From: Anarhynchus alexandrinus
Taxonomy: Eukaryota; Chordata; Aves; Charadriiformes; Charadriidae
Length of the DNA: 64,000 bases
Direction: 5' to 3'
NCBI GenBank assembly: GCA_008711295.1
Contig: VUYV01000295.1
Coordinates: 221,040 to 285,039 of the forward strand
A model generated the notes under the pieces. It saw only the letters and a program-made list of their open reading frames with translations, made no database searches and was not told the DNA's origin. Positions 1 to 12,151 of this stretch are shown here, piece by piece. Made by a program: the position numbers and the translations under genes. Within the stretch, counting starts at the first letter, position 1. Every line of letters starts with the position of its first letter.

Positions 1-159
1 TTTTTCCCTTCGTCTGAACAGTCCCGGGGGAGTTTTTCTGAAGTTCAGTGTCTGACACTACGCTCTTGAAATGGAGGCAGTGCAATCCTGTCTTATTTTT
101 TTGCTCCTTTTCCGAGTAGGCAGTGAAAGTAGGTTAAATTTGGCCGTGCGGGCCTGGCC

Positions 160-520
160 AAGTGAACTGGCCGCAAATAAAGCCGGAGCGTGGAGGGCTT
201 CCCGGCGGCCGGGGCCGTCTTTACCGAGCGGCGCTGGGGTGGAAGGTGGCACCAGGTCACCATTCCCTGGGGGGCACGGGCTCGGAGGGACACGGGCCAC
301 ACTCCCACCGGCGCGTCCCTTCGGTTCTGGGCGATGCTGTGAAAGCCGGAGCGTACTTGTCGTTGTGCCAGCCAGGAAGTCCTTTTTTTCCGGGGTTTGC
401 ATCTTGGTTTGAGGAAATGCTCCATAAGCTGCACTTTTAAAATAGCCCTCGGCCGGTGCCTGCGCTAGCTCTGCTGGCAGGCGCTTGCGCGTGAGTGTGC
501 GGAGCCGATTATAGCGAATC
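160..520. promoter_or_regulatory. CpG-rich patch at left edge
   Basis: CpG is frequent here (CCGGAGCGTGGAGG, CCGGCGGCCGGGGCCG, GAGCGGCGCTGG, GCGCTTGCGCGTGAGTGTGC). Further, weaker CpG-rich patches follow at about 1960-2160 and 2480-2960. With exon 1 upstream, this may be the downstream shore of the MAML3 promoter island. No exon was recognised, and the distance to exon 1 is unknown. Confidence 0.35.
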
Positions 521-1449
521 TATTACATATACCGCATTTAGGTGGTAGCTTCGCTGGCTGCGCTCTCTTCTGTGCCACTAGCAACAGAGTGAATACGTTT
601 GTTTTGTGCTTTAAATCCTCCTCGTACCCTTTATTCTCTGAAGAAGCTGGATAAAACAATCTTCCGATGGGAGTTAACCACTGAAGCAGATTTTTTTCTT
701 AATTTTGGTTAATTCTGTTTAGGTAGCAGGACAGGTACTCGGATGACAGGAGTGTAGAAGCCCCTAAATCGAACAGGTGGATTTTCTTTTTTTTAAATGA
801 AAAACTGCATTTCAGATTCTAAAAGCCTTTGGAATTTGACTACACCTGGGTTACAGTTGGTATTAATGTGCATAACTGGGGGCAGAGGAAAGTCACGGGT
901 CTCTGAAGCAGTAATTTGCTGTGCTTCAGCTCTGAAAGAGGTTTATCTGTCTATAAACAGGAAGGCACAGAAAGCCAGGGAACCTTTCAGAAATGTTTTT
1001 GTTCTACAGCATGACCAGGAAAGAAATTTCATCGTTAGGACAGATTTTGCTGGAAATGACAAATTAATTGATGTAAATCGTGAGCTCACCTTTTAGAGTT
1101 CCTGTTGAACTACAGTGATCCCCATGAATCCCGAATGCACCCAGAAAATAGAGAAGCGTGAACACAGCTTCTTGTTTTTCTTTGATAGTGGTTCCCTTTT
1201 TCTTTTTTTTGTTTTATTTCCAGCGGAAGAGCAGATAAAATCACGGAGTACTAAGAAATGTTACTGGGCCGACTGATACTATCCCATTACGTGTCCTTGG
1301 AATAAGCTTGCACTTCCTAAATAGGAAACATCAGTAGATTTAGTTGGGATTTACACCAGTATGGCTAAGACAAAAACTTGGACTTTTATTGTCATGCAGA
1401 AAGGTGGTTCTATATGAATATGAACAAATATTCTATGCCTATGCATCTG

Positions 1450-1519
1450 CCTATGGCAGGGGGGTTGGAACTCGATGATCTTCAAGGTCCTTTCCAACCT
1501 AAACCATTCTATGATTCTA
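1450..1519 (+). mobile_element. CR1 LINE 3' tail fragment
   Basis: About 70 bp match the extreme 3' end of CR1: GGGTTGGAACTCGATGATC, then CAAGGTCCTTTCCAACC, then AAACCATTCTATGATTCT. It is the shortest CR1 copy in the window and is in sense orientation relative to MAML3. Confidence 0.9.
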
Positions 1520-1836
1520 ATATATTTAAATAGCTGTTACATATTTCTGGCATTCAGAGCACCAAAACTACTATGGGAGGTAATACCGCTGTGGGAAGAT
1601 TTATTTGTCAGCCTTTTAGTAGGACACTTATAATGAAAAATCTATTTATTTCGCTTGTCCGTCAAAATATGACTTGCCTTGAGTGGATGAGTAAAATTTT
1701 GCAACTCTGCATTAAAGTAATGCGATTCCCAACGCAGCCCCGGCATCAGTCAGTTCCTGTCTTAATGTAACTTGTGCTGGGGGAGGGCGTCGTGTTTATG
1801 CTTTGCTTTTATGGCTTTTAGCCGGTGTGAGTCGCA

Positions 1837-1870
1837 AAGAAAAAAAAAAAACAAAAAAAAAGAAAAAAAG
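1837..1870. repeat. A-rich low-complexity tract
   Basis: Three A runs are broken by single C and G bases. There is no recognisable retroelement upstream, so it is simple sequence rather than a LINE or SINE tail. Confidence 0.85.
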
Positions 1871-3503
1871 ATGGCCTGCAATATCGTGATTTAGGCAGCA
1901 TGGCTCGTGTTAATCCCATCACTTTGCCGGATATTTTTCCATGCACCTCTTCACCTCCCACCCCTTGAACGGCAGCTTTCTGTGCTGTGAGTCACGCTGG
2001 CGTGTGGCTGGCGGCGCAGATGTGCGCCCCGAGCTCGCTGCAGCCGCCCGGGATAAACGTAAAGGAGGGGAGGGGATGGAGGATCCGTGTGTGCACACGC
2101 GAGCCAGAGGGAGGGACGGTGGGAAGGATGGAACGAGACGGCGCACGTGGGGTTTTTTCCAGCGGGTAAATCCCCGAGAACAATGAGCACGAGGGTCTGC
2201 CCTCGCTCACGGCACAAAGGGGAGAAAAATACGGTGACCGCAGTGCCGCAGGGCAGAATATTGTCAGGCTGGAGGAGCGGAGGTTGTGCTTCATGCCACC
2301 ACCTGTGCCCGGAGTAACAGAAGCTTCTGTCCCTGCAGCCGTGGTCTTGGGTTTCAGAGAATATTTGGGATGCGCTGGTCGGCAGCATCACCCCTCCTTC
2401 TCCTTGGAGAACCTGCACAAATCCTTTTAGACTTCCCCGTGGACTATAGTTATAGCGTTGCTCCTGGATGCTTCTGAGACGCCCCCAGCGTGCGTGGGGA
2501 GGGCTGCGCCGCTGCGGGCAGCTTTGGGCGCTCGCAAGGAGGCAAATGTCACACAAAGGGACAGGAGATGAGTTTTCCTTCCTTGTACGTGCTCGGGCAC
2601 CGACAGCAGAGAAAGCCCAAGTCTTGGAGTCCTTTTTTACAGGGCCAGTTGCCTTTCTGCCCACAGGGGAGGATAAGTTGGCTTCTTTCCACAGAGATTT
2701 GCATTTTGACTGCCATCTTTCTGGAATCCTTTATGAAATGAAAAAGTGGGGGGGGGGGGAGTGGAGGGGTGTGTTGGTTGGCTGTAAAACACGAGTTAGG
2801 AGGGCAGGGCTGCAACGCGCTCCGCTTGGCCGTAGCAGCCCCGACCGCTGGAGAATGGTCACTGTGAACTCCGGATTGTGGCTGCGCTGGGCACTTCGCA
2901 GGATGAGACCCTCCTGCGTTACCGCAGTCCACTCCGGCGATGAATCGTGGCGGGGGGGAACTGGTGAACTACGGCAATGAGTTAACTGGGCGAAAGGATA
3001 GGAAGGATTTGTGGTGGGAAGCAATCAGTAACGTTAAAAGCACGCAAACAAACAAGCAAGTATCATGGTGTTTTGGGTTGCTCTGTATTATGAGAAATTC
3101 CTTAGGCCAAGCAGCTCCATTCATACATTCTCGTTGTAATTGCACAAACCACGAGACTGTAATTTAAAAAACAAAAACAAAACAAAAAAGCCAGCGGGGG
3201 GTTCCTTTACTTCTCTGGAAAGAGGAGTCAATTCTAAACTTTTGTTCCTTCGCAACAATACGCAGGGGCTTTGCAGTGCCGAGCTGCCTCGCCTGAATGT
3301 TAAATTATGGCACTTGTTTTGCTCTTTATTTCTGTGTCTTGCGTGATGCAGTTTGTACCAGCAACATCTGAATGCTTTGGCTTCCTTTGAAAGACTAGGA
3401 GAGTTAAGGGTCTTTCACGAAATAAAAGAAAATCCCCAAAATAGCCTTCTGTAATTTCTGAATTGTATTCTTGGCGGCATTAGCATATAGCTGGAGTTAA
3501 TTC

Positions 3504-3511
3504 ATTTGCAT
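3504..3511 (-). promoter_or_regulatory. POU octamer motif
   Basis: ATTTGCAT is the exact reverse complement of the ATGCAAAT octamer. It sits beside TTAATTC in an AT-rich, non-repetitive block (about 3430-3560). Function is inferred only. Confidence 0.3.
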
Positions 3512-4059
3512 TAGTGAGAAAGTCAAAGTGAGAGCAGAATTAGGCCTGTTTGAAAACCGAGCCAGAATCATATCTGATGCAACTCCATCTCAGCTTTGAA
3601 TGGGAAGCCTGTCACGTTGCTCGTGAACCCGGAGACGTGGGTATTTCAGACTCATCCCCAACAGTAGCTGTGTGACATACCGAAGGAGAGGGTTGTCCTC
3701 AGCGTTGGACCGGCGCCCCTGGTTTTCCAGCCAAGCCAACAGCGGCCAGAACCAGGGCGTGCAGGATTTGCTGAGGTGATCCAGCCAAGTCTGCGCTGTA
3801 CAGTGGCTCGGGGCAGGGACGCATCCCCCCTGCCCGGCCACCACGCTGCACAGAGGCACTGGCCCCGCAGGTCCTGCCAGACAGCATCACTGTCTGCAGA
3901 GCCCACGCCGAGCTGGGCTCTCCTACTTCCAGAGCTAGTCTGGTCCCCCCAGGCTCAGGTGTTGCTTGCCTCTTGCCCCACATAGGCATAGCTTTAGATT
4001 TTTTGAAGACATAGGTTTGAGTCTTTGGGGGATGATGGGGTGGTCAACAGCATGCCGGG

Positions 4060-4125
4060 ATCTGGGCACCTAACTCCCATGGATTTCAGAAGGAGCCGAG
4101 TGCTCCGCTTGCATAGCTTCTTTGG
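4060..4125 (+). mobile_element. Ancient CR1/L3-like fragment
   Basis: GGCACCTAACTCCCATGGAT followed by TTCAGAAGGAGCC resembles the imperfect palindrome (CTCCCATTGA...TCAATGGGAG) found in old CR1/L3-type repeats of birds, crocodilians and turtles. The segment is short and diverged. Confidence 0.5.
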
Positions 4126-5033
4126 AAGTGCTGAGAGATGATATAGTGAGGTGTCCAAGGAGGGTTTTTTTCCCCTACTCTGGTTATCAGTTATCTTTTG
4201 GCTGAAGCAGGAGGACTGATAACCCATACAAACTCGTAGCAACACTATAAATCTCTTTAGCTATGAACGTGTATTATTTTTTTTAAATCTTTGAGACCTT
4301 TGCCTCAACAAGACATTGAGCATTATTTTTAAACACACTGCCCCTTAAATGTTTTTTCCATTAAATGACAGGGTCCTCATTTTCTTTTGTATAAGAAAAA
4401 GGGAGATAGAAATGTTTCTGGGACCTTCCTTAAAGCATGTATTATTTGACATACTTTTTATCATATCAGCCCTGACCTGAGTTTTCTCTAAACTTCATAG
4501 TTATAATCTTTTAAATCCTTCCTCAGATGGGAACTTCTCCATGGCTGTAATAAGTTTTGTTCTCCTGTATCCTTTTTGAAGTGAGGTAGCAAGTACTTGA
4601 GCTTGGGTGTGCACGAAGGCTTTACATATGGCTTTACTTTTTTTTTTTCCCCCTGTATTAACACATTCTCCCACCCTGTTGTCTTGTTTCTTGCCACTTC
4701 TTTGTCCTTCTGTACAGAGCAGGTGTTTTCACTCAACTGCCTACAGCAATGCCTAAGAATTTTCCAGAGCTGTTGGAGTTAAGATAACATCCATCAGCGT
4801 GTATGAGGAAACTGCTGCTTTTTATGTGCGTTACCTTGCACTTGTCTACACTAAATTTCAGCTGATCAGGGAATATTTCTTCAACATCTTTGGAAATTAT
4901 ATAGTCATTGACTGAGGGGGAGAGAGAGGATAGAAATTAAACGGTCACAACATTTGCTGAATATTTACTAGCAGAGAAGGAGGGCTCCTTTGAAATGAGA
5001 CCAGTTTCTCACAATCTCATTTCTTTGTGCTGT

Positions 5034-5062
5034 TCTCTCTCTCCCTTTCTCTCTCTCTCTCC
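5034..5062. repeat. (CT)n-rich microsatellite
   Basis: A CT run with two C/T interruptions. A chance open frame reads through it. Confidence 0.85.
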
Positions 5063-7600
5063 ATATCAAGCGACAGGATTAGGGAAGGCATGAAAGAAAT
5101 TTCCTTTAGTTCTTTTCATTTTGGGAAGACGGGGCAGCGTGAAGTTGGTGTTGCAGGAGTTGTGTGCGGGGACCGTTTCGGGGCTTGCATTTGCTCAGGG
5201 AAGGGAAAGGTGGGTTGGAGCACCTGGTGAGGGATGGGGTGGGGATGGCGAAGCGAGCCGGTGGCACACACTTGCCCCAAAAGTTGTGAGACCTGTAAGG
5301 GCAGAGCTCACAGCAGGCTTTTCAGCGTGCAAGAAAGCTTCCAGGGTTAGGAGGCTCCCTCGTGTTCCTCTCGCTTATGGATTGATTTCTTACCTAAGAC
5401 AAGATTTTTGGGAGAACCTTTTCTTCCTTGAAAGAAAAGCAGATAAAAATAATATGCAAGTTCTTAGTTCTAATGCAGAAAAAATAGATTATTCCCTTCT
5501 GCAGACATGTGCTTGCCTTATGTTAGGAGAGGCGCTGCTCCATCGCTCGCTATAAAACTGGTCAGTGCAGGGGCACCCATCCAGGGCAAAGGCTGCATTT
5601 GCTACCGCTGTGGACTTTCTGAATCACGTTAAATAAAGCAGAAGGGGAACTGTAACCCCCCGTTGGGTTTAGTCGCCTCTAGTTGTGAACACCCAATTTT
5701 GAAAGTCTTAACTCGATTTTTAACAAACAGAAAAGCACTACCCAGAGAGTTCAATTCCATTTTTAATTGTTCTAGTCAAAATTCAGATCTGTTTTCCTTC
5801 CCAAGCATCAGGAGCTTCACAGTTCTCACTACTGTTTCCTCTCTATACCATGGTACATCTTGTTGAAATATTGACGAGGAAACTCCAGGGCGCATGAAAG
5901 TACATTTTCTGAGAAGATTTATACGTAGCCTTGGTGAAACTTCATTGATATTGTGGATTGATATAAGTAAGTACATATGTATTTAGGATATGTGTCTGTA
6001 AACTTTCTAGGCAGCCTGTGGCAAATGAAAACAGAATGTTTCAGACGTGTTTCTATCTTTAAAGACCAAACACACCAGCTGAGCCGTCTACAGCTCCCGG
6101 TGCCGTCCAAGCCCCGAACTCTGCATGCTAAAGTAGCCAGGGTTGAACCGGTTTTGAGCACCACCTTTAGCTGAAGGTTTGGCATGTGAAGTATAATTTA
6201 TGTTGTGTGGGCTACTTTCAAGCAAAACTCTAAGCGTTCTTCAAAGAAAGTTTCTCTTATTTCATGCCGGCTGTTCTCGTGTTTGATATGACACCAGAAG
6301 GTAGTAACGCACACTTTTAAAAGCATCTTTCTCTCTTGAATGTGTGGTTTTGTTCATGCTTGTGCTTCTCTCTGCGCACCCATCTGCTTTGGGGCTTGTA
6401 GATGGCACACATCACTTCGCAGGCAAGTGGCAACCGTGGAAAAGTGCCTGTGGCTGCTGGCAAGATCAGAAGAGATGGCTGCAGAGAGGAAGGTTGCGCT
6501 CTTGGCCTCTCTCCATGGAGAAGACCAGCTTGTCAGAGACCCACAGACTTCAGCTGTGGCCTTGACTCTTGACACTGAGCTTCCGAGGCTTTTGGGGGAA
6601 ACGTAAACACCTTTAATATCTTTGTGTTTGTTTGCCAGAGCACCTGCTACCTCACCATTTCACCGCGGCATATACTGGGCTGAGCGAGCTTTGGAAAGCA
6701 GAGTAGTGATGGAAATGGTGCAGTGTCATGTTTTCGTTAAGTACCTGGTCTGCTTTTCCTTCTTCCCTTCTGATTTAATATTTGTCCCCTTTCCCCACTT
6801 CTCTTCTCCAAAAGAACACAACCCCCCGCCCCCATGATGTACTACTGTGTTGTCTTGTTATCTTTCTAAAATGCTCGCTGAGCATGTATGCCCAGGGACC
6901 TCTCCGCGTGGTATTAAAATCGTTGGCTGCTTATAAAGTTACTCCGTCAAAGTTCCTGCCTATGGCCTGTTGCAGAACGGGTGTTCAGAATGCAGTATCT
7001 TTTCATCAGGGAAAGATGAAACACGTTCATCGCTAGATTACTATTTAAAGAGAAATCACTCAGGTGCTATAATTGGAATACCCAAATCGTGGGCTGAGTT
7101 TCCTCCTCCTGGGGTCCTGTTGCAACTTTGATATACAGACTTTGTCAAAAGGTTTTGAAGGCAGGAAGCCTGCCAGGAGGAACTGTAGCAGAAAGGGGGG
7201 AAGATCAAGATATCAAAGGGGATGGTACTGACGGAGAAGTCTGCAGCGATGAGGCTCCCATGGATCTTTTCCTTTCTCCTTCCCGGGATTCGAGAACTCT
7301 CTCCCCCCGGTAGAAACGCAAAGGGGAAGAAGCAGCGGGCATTAATACTTTCTGCTCATCGAGATGCGAGCAGCCCACCAGAGCCCAGGGAGGAGGGAAG
7401 CGAGAGGGAGGTGTAATTTACTTCTTTTCTCGCTGGCTTCAGTGAACTTGGCTCACCATGGGTCCCTCTCTTGCTCCTGTAAAAAATACAGCTGAATTCG
7501 GTAGGATTATAAACGTGATGAATTTCTGGTCTGTGCTGAAGGGCACAGAGTGGGGCTGTCTTGCTCTTGGGCTTGCTCAGATACACGTTTCATGTATCAC

Positions 7601-7805
7601 TTACCTACCACGCAGGGTGGTTATGAGGATTAATTAGTTAATGTTTGTACAGCACTTTGAAGATGTAATGCACTATTAGGCTCTAGTCTCTGCTCGATGC
7701 ATGAGTAGAACACCCATTAATGCTAATGGCGGTTGCACGCATTTCTCAAGCAGGGAATACATAAATGCTAAATATAATTGTAATTATTATTGTATTTCAC
7801 AATAT
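7601..7805 (+). mobile_element. Ancient amniote SINE (MIR/L3-tail type) remnant
   Basis: The segment TACC...GGGTGGTTATGAGGATTAAT, then GTTTGTACAGCACTTTGAAG, then ATGCACTATT matches the 3' half of the old amniote MIR-like/L3-tail repeats as I remember them. The terminal part, ATAAATGCTAAATATAATTG with AT repeats, reappears after about 80 bp that contain CCCATTAATGCTAATGG. That insert itself looks like another ancient CR1/L3 fragment. The family name is uncertain. Confidence 0.6.
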
Positions 7806-8405
7806 TACTTGATCAGGCTTTTGTAATTTAGCTTAATTTTTTTTAATATATAACTTGCAGAAATAAAAAATGTTCTTAATTTTGAATCGTGCTTTCAAGA
7901 ACAAACTCCTTCAGCCTGAAATAAGCAATCATCCTTCACTCCTCATGTTTCATTGTTTTCTTCTCCTCTTTGTATCTTGTGTGTCGTCTGACCAGAGGTA
8001 CATTTCTGTGCTCTGCAATTGGCAGAGGTATCTTGCTAGCTAAGGAAGCAAACTCACAACACCTAGCACAAATAGTATTTGATTACTGCTAATTACAGTG
8101 CTGTCACATAGACAGGGGGAAAGAACGACGGCTGGCTTTGTCAAATAGCAATGAAATAACCTGCTGTCTGTCTACTGACTTAATGGCTTTAATTGCCAGC
8201 GCATAATCAAGATCTGGTGAATTTGTTTGAACATATCAGCAGGCACCAAATATTTCAATTAAGATCAAGTTGTATAACTAGTGTTGCTCCAGCTAGAGCA
8301 GAATTCTGGTAAATTCAGATTTTTGAGGCTCACTGAAGGGGTACCTGTTGGCAAGAGCCAGCAAGCAAACTAACAGCTGGTTGGGTTTAGGGTTTTTTGG
8401 GTTTC

Positions 8406-8423
8406 TTTTTTTTTTTTTTTTTT
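8406..8423. repeat. Poly(T) tract
   Basis: T18, with no associated target-site duplication or SINE body that I can see. Confidence 0.9.
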
Positions 8424-9947
8424 CTGGAGACTTTGAGTAACCTTCTCCTCCTCTGATGCTACTGGACCCTTGTAGGTGGCTCCCTTTTATTTTCTTTCAG
8501 TCTGGCTTCTTTCTCAGGATGATGTCCTCCAGCAGAGTCCATGCACTGTAGGCTTTCTACACCCCACCTACACTTTCTGAACCCTTCCCTCCAGTCCACC
8601 CCAGGCAGAAGGTGTGAGTGAGGCCTGGGCTGTGGTGTGCCGCCGAGACAACTGCGTTGTCCCAGAGGAACATCTGTCCCAAGCGCTAGAAGGAGGCTTG
8701 CTGCAGCATCAACACTAGGCAGTCTAGTTGTCCTTACAGGAACGCTGTGGCCTAGCACACCAAAGGTGGTCTTTTTCTTCCATGTAAATGACAGAGTTGT
8801 TTTTTTCTTTTGTACCTCATCGTCTTGCCAGAACAGTCTTTTTCAAGAAATCAGTGCCTTTCTACAGTCAGTGGATGTTACAAGAGTTTGGGATGAATGC
8901 TTGAATTATGTTCAGCTTTGAGAGCTGAATTTGTCCCGAGCCATCTGAAGCCACTTTATTTACATCAAAGCCTCAATCAAAGATTTTTGCTCTATCTTTG
9001 AAGGATCCTTCCTTCAGGGATTCACGCCCATTCAACCAGATCATTAGCAGCTTCTTAGGCACAGAAGAACAGGTCCTTGTGATAAAATCTGCAAGGCCCC
9101 GACCCAGACTTGCCTTTGCTCTTTCATTAACCGCTGAAAATGGGAATCTTGCACTTCTCTGAGGCTGCTTTGAGCACTGGATCCTGTAGACTACCCTTCC
9201 CTGTCCTGTTCATATTTAATCGTGACATTTGAAAAGACCCACCTGTACCAAGTTATGCATCAGTTTTCATTTAGCTTCTATCTGAATTTTCTGTTTTGTT
9301 TGTGTGGGTCCTGTTGCTTGTTACGTGACAGGCATTAGTCTGGTGGATGGATGTTTGTGGTGCTAAGGACTCTATGTCACTTAAATGGATCTTCTTAGCT
9401 TTGGTGGTTATAATTCTTGCCTCGACACCAGGAGAAGTGACCTATGCTTCTCTGTATGTTGTTATCTTATCTGTGATCTCTTAGCTTCATCCACATACTG
9501 TTCAGTGCAGCTTTGCTTGACCCCAAGACGTAACTGTGACCTATCTTCTCCCTGCCCTCATGAGCCCTGTAATTTTAGGGATCGTGCTGAGCAGGCATGA
9601 GCTCGAAAGCTGGCATGCAGAAAATCGCAAGTTCTTTCTGTTTGTTCTGAAGGACCTTTAGAAAGTTGTACCCGCCCCCTGCTTAGTTCTGGCAAAGCTG
9701 GAGTCATTCGTGCGTGTGTTTAGTGGGAGCTGTCAGCGCTCCACAACTCTCTAGATCAGACCTGGAGTCTGAGAGCTAAAAACAACCCCAAAATGCTGAG
9801 ATGATGTGTGATAGACAGATTAACATTTGCAGAAAGGCAGAAAATTAAGCCAGAGTTTTCTTCCTCCACGGTTTGTTTTTTTTTTTTAAAGTTGAAGAGG
9901 AGAAGCCTAGACCACTAAACGCTCTGGTGTTTTGCTTCTTTTGGAGA

Positions 9948-9966
9948 TGTGTGTGTGTGTGTGTGT
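9948..9966. repeat. (TG)n microsatellite
   Basis: Nine uninterrupted TG units plus one T. Confidence 0.95.
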
Positions 9967-12151
9967 ACATGTTTCAATGGGTTTTCAATCTTTTAATAGG
10001 TTCTATATATGGATATTTTAAAGATACGGAAAAGCTGATACTGTAATAATAGGGTAAGGCTGAGATGCTGGGCAAGGTCAGTGGGCTTGCATGTTGATGA
10101 AGCCAAAAAGTGGGAGGAATGAGGAGGGCCTTGTGAGAGTGCATTCTTTGTGTTTGCAACCCCTGAATCTAAATGTAGTTGAATCACAAAGGAACCTGCA
10201 CCTTTTTTTGTTTTTAATCAGATTTTCCTTAAATAATTTCTCTCCCCTCTCTTCCCCCTCTACTCCATTTTATTGTCCAGCTGAACTACCTTAGGTATCC
10301 ATCACACAGTTGTGTTACTGTCGGTGATATCACTGAGAACTAAACTGCATGCTGTGGGTTATGGGTTTTCCATCTTTACCAATGCAGAAGATACTGGGAC
10401 AGCAGTTGCCAAACCATTACACGTAAAAGCCACCACTTTGATGGACAGGGAACAGTCAGTGTTCCCTGTTTCTTGAGGGGGAAAAATAACAGAAGAAAAC
10501 AGAGGTTTTACCCTTTTTTCTTTCGCTAGCGTGCTTTTCATTTTCTCTGTCTTCCTAGTTCTGTCACACATAGGTAGCCTGATAATAACTTCCGTGTTAT
10601 GAAGTTCATCTTCATTCTCTGCTAGATAAATACCCTTTGGAAGATGCTGTTTCTGTTGGTTCTCCATTTCACTGGTTGACTGTAGGCGTGGGTGTTCTTA
10701 AAAGTACAGGCCAGATGCTTGGAAAGGGTAAATCAGCATAGCAAAGCAGCTGCTTCCACTTACGCCACCTGAGGACCCCTTTTTTATCTTTCTTTATCTA
10801 CCCTTTGTGCATTTTGTAGCTCCAAGCAAACTTTGCTAATATCGTTATTGGCAATTATATCTTCATTAGTTTCTGCCTTGCCTATCATTTTTCCAGCATT
10901 CCCGTCTTGTTTACTTCTGCTCAAGAGCTGTGAGCTTTGGTAATTTTCCAAGTTGACATCTCACTCTTCCAAAATCGCCAGATTTCTTTCATTTGCAAAA
11001 GTACAGTCTTTGAAGTGTCTTGTATTTCCTGGCAAGGAGGTCACATCCAGCTTTTTTTAAAAAACTTAGAACTCCCGTTTCCTCCTAACTATTTTCCCTG
11101 GTCAGAATTAGTGCAAGGTGTGTGTCTTCAGGAGCTCTGCTAGTTGGAGTTGTAGTTAAAAGTTTTTCTCTCAGTCTGTCTTCTTTAATATTGATGAGGT
11201 GTAGGGATTGCTTGGATAGCAGATGTGTGAGATCCTGAAGGTTTTTACATTGCCTTTTAAATTCAGTCAAAGATAGTACTCCTGAAATGCTCCTACCGTA
11301 AAGAGTTGTTGGGGGTGTGTGTGGATTGGTGGTGAGAGAGGTCGCAGAGAGCTTGCAACAAGTGATGTGGAACAGAGCAGTGATAGGCCCTACTGAGGTC
11401 AGATTCTTCACTGTTCATTCGAGTGTTTTGATTATTCTTGTAATTCTCCATTTTATTTTTGCTGATAAAATTTCTTGTTGGATGCCCTTCCATAGAAAAC
11501 TTAGTAATTTTCCTACGTAGTTAATATTCAGATACAAAAAAACCCTATTACAGTTTAAATGATGAATAGATGCTAATTTATACATATATACTTATATTCA
11601 GAATGCCTAATTAATGATCTTCTGTGTCAGTCACGGATATGCAAATGATTATATTTTGCGACTCTTACCATAATTGCGTTGCCCCGTCTGGCTTCAGTTT
11701 GGGGAAATGTTTTTGCTGCAGTTTAGGAAGGGATATGAAAGAGACTGAGCAACAAAACAACCCACAGTTACTTAATGTCTTACCGCCGCAGCTGATGTGG
11801 CATTTAGATCGTGCTTTTAGTTTTAAAGTTGAGATGGGAACAGCAGCAGTGAAGAATGTAACTGCTTTCTAGCTATGCTGGTCAATCAAAACCAGGTAGA
11901 TCCTGGTTGGGTTTACGTGTGCCAGTGGCAGGCGTGCAAAGGAAAACACCTTATCTCCCCATGATCTCTAGTGAAAGGACCTCAGGTTTAGCGTTGTGAG
12001 CTGCTTCTGACAGACTAGATAAAAATGTCCCCCTGACTGCAGGTGCGTGATGTGCTTTGCACGTGTCATATTGGCCGGTACTGGCAGGTGCTGGGAGCTG
12101 TGTCGAGCAAGTGCAGGTTGTCCCTGTTCCTGCGCTAGAGCTTTACAAGTT

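Noticed and set aside
1951..2664. 237-codon minus-strand frame, overlapped by a 170-codon plus frame (2468-2980)
   Set aside because: Both lie in CpG-rich DNA where stops are rare, overlap on opposite strands and have no recognisable motifs.
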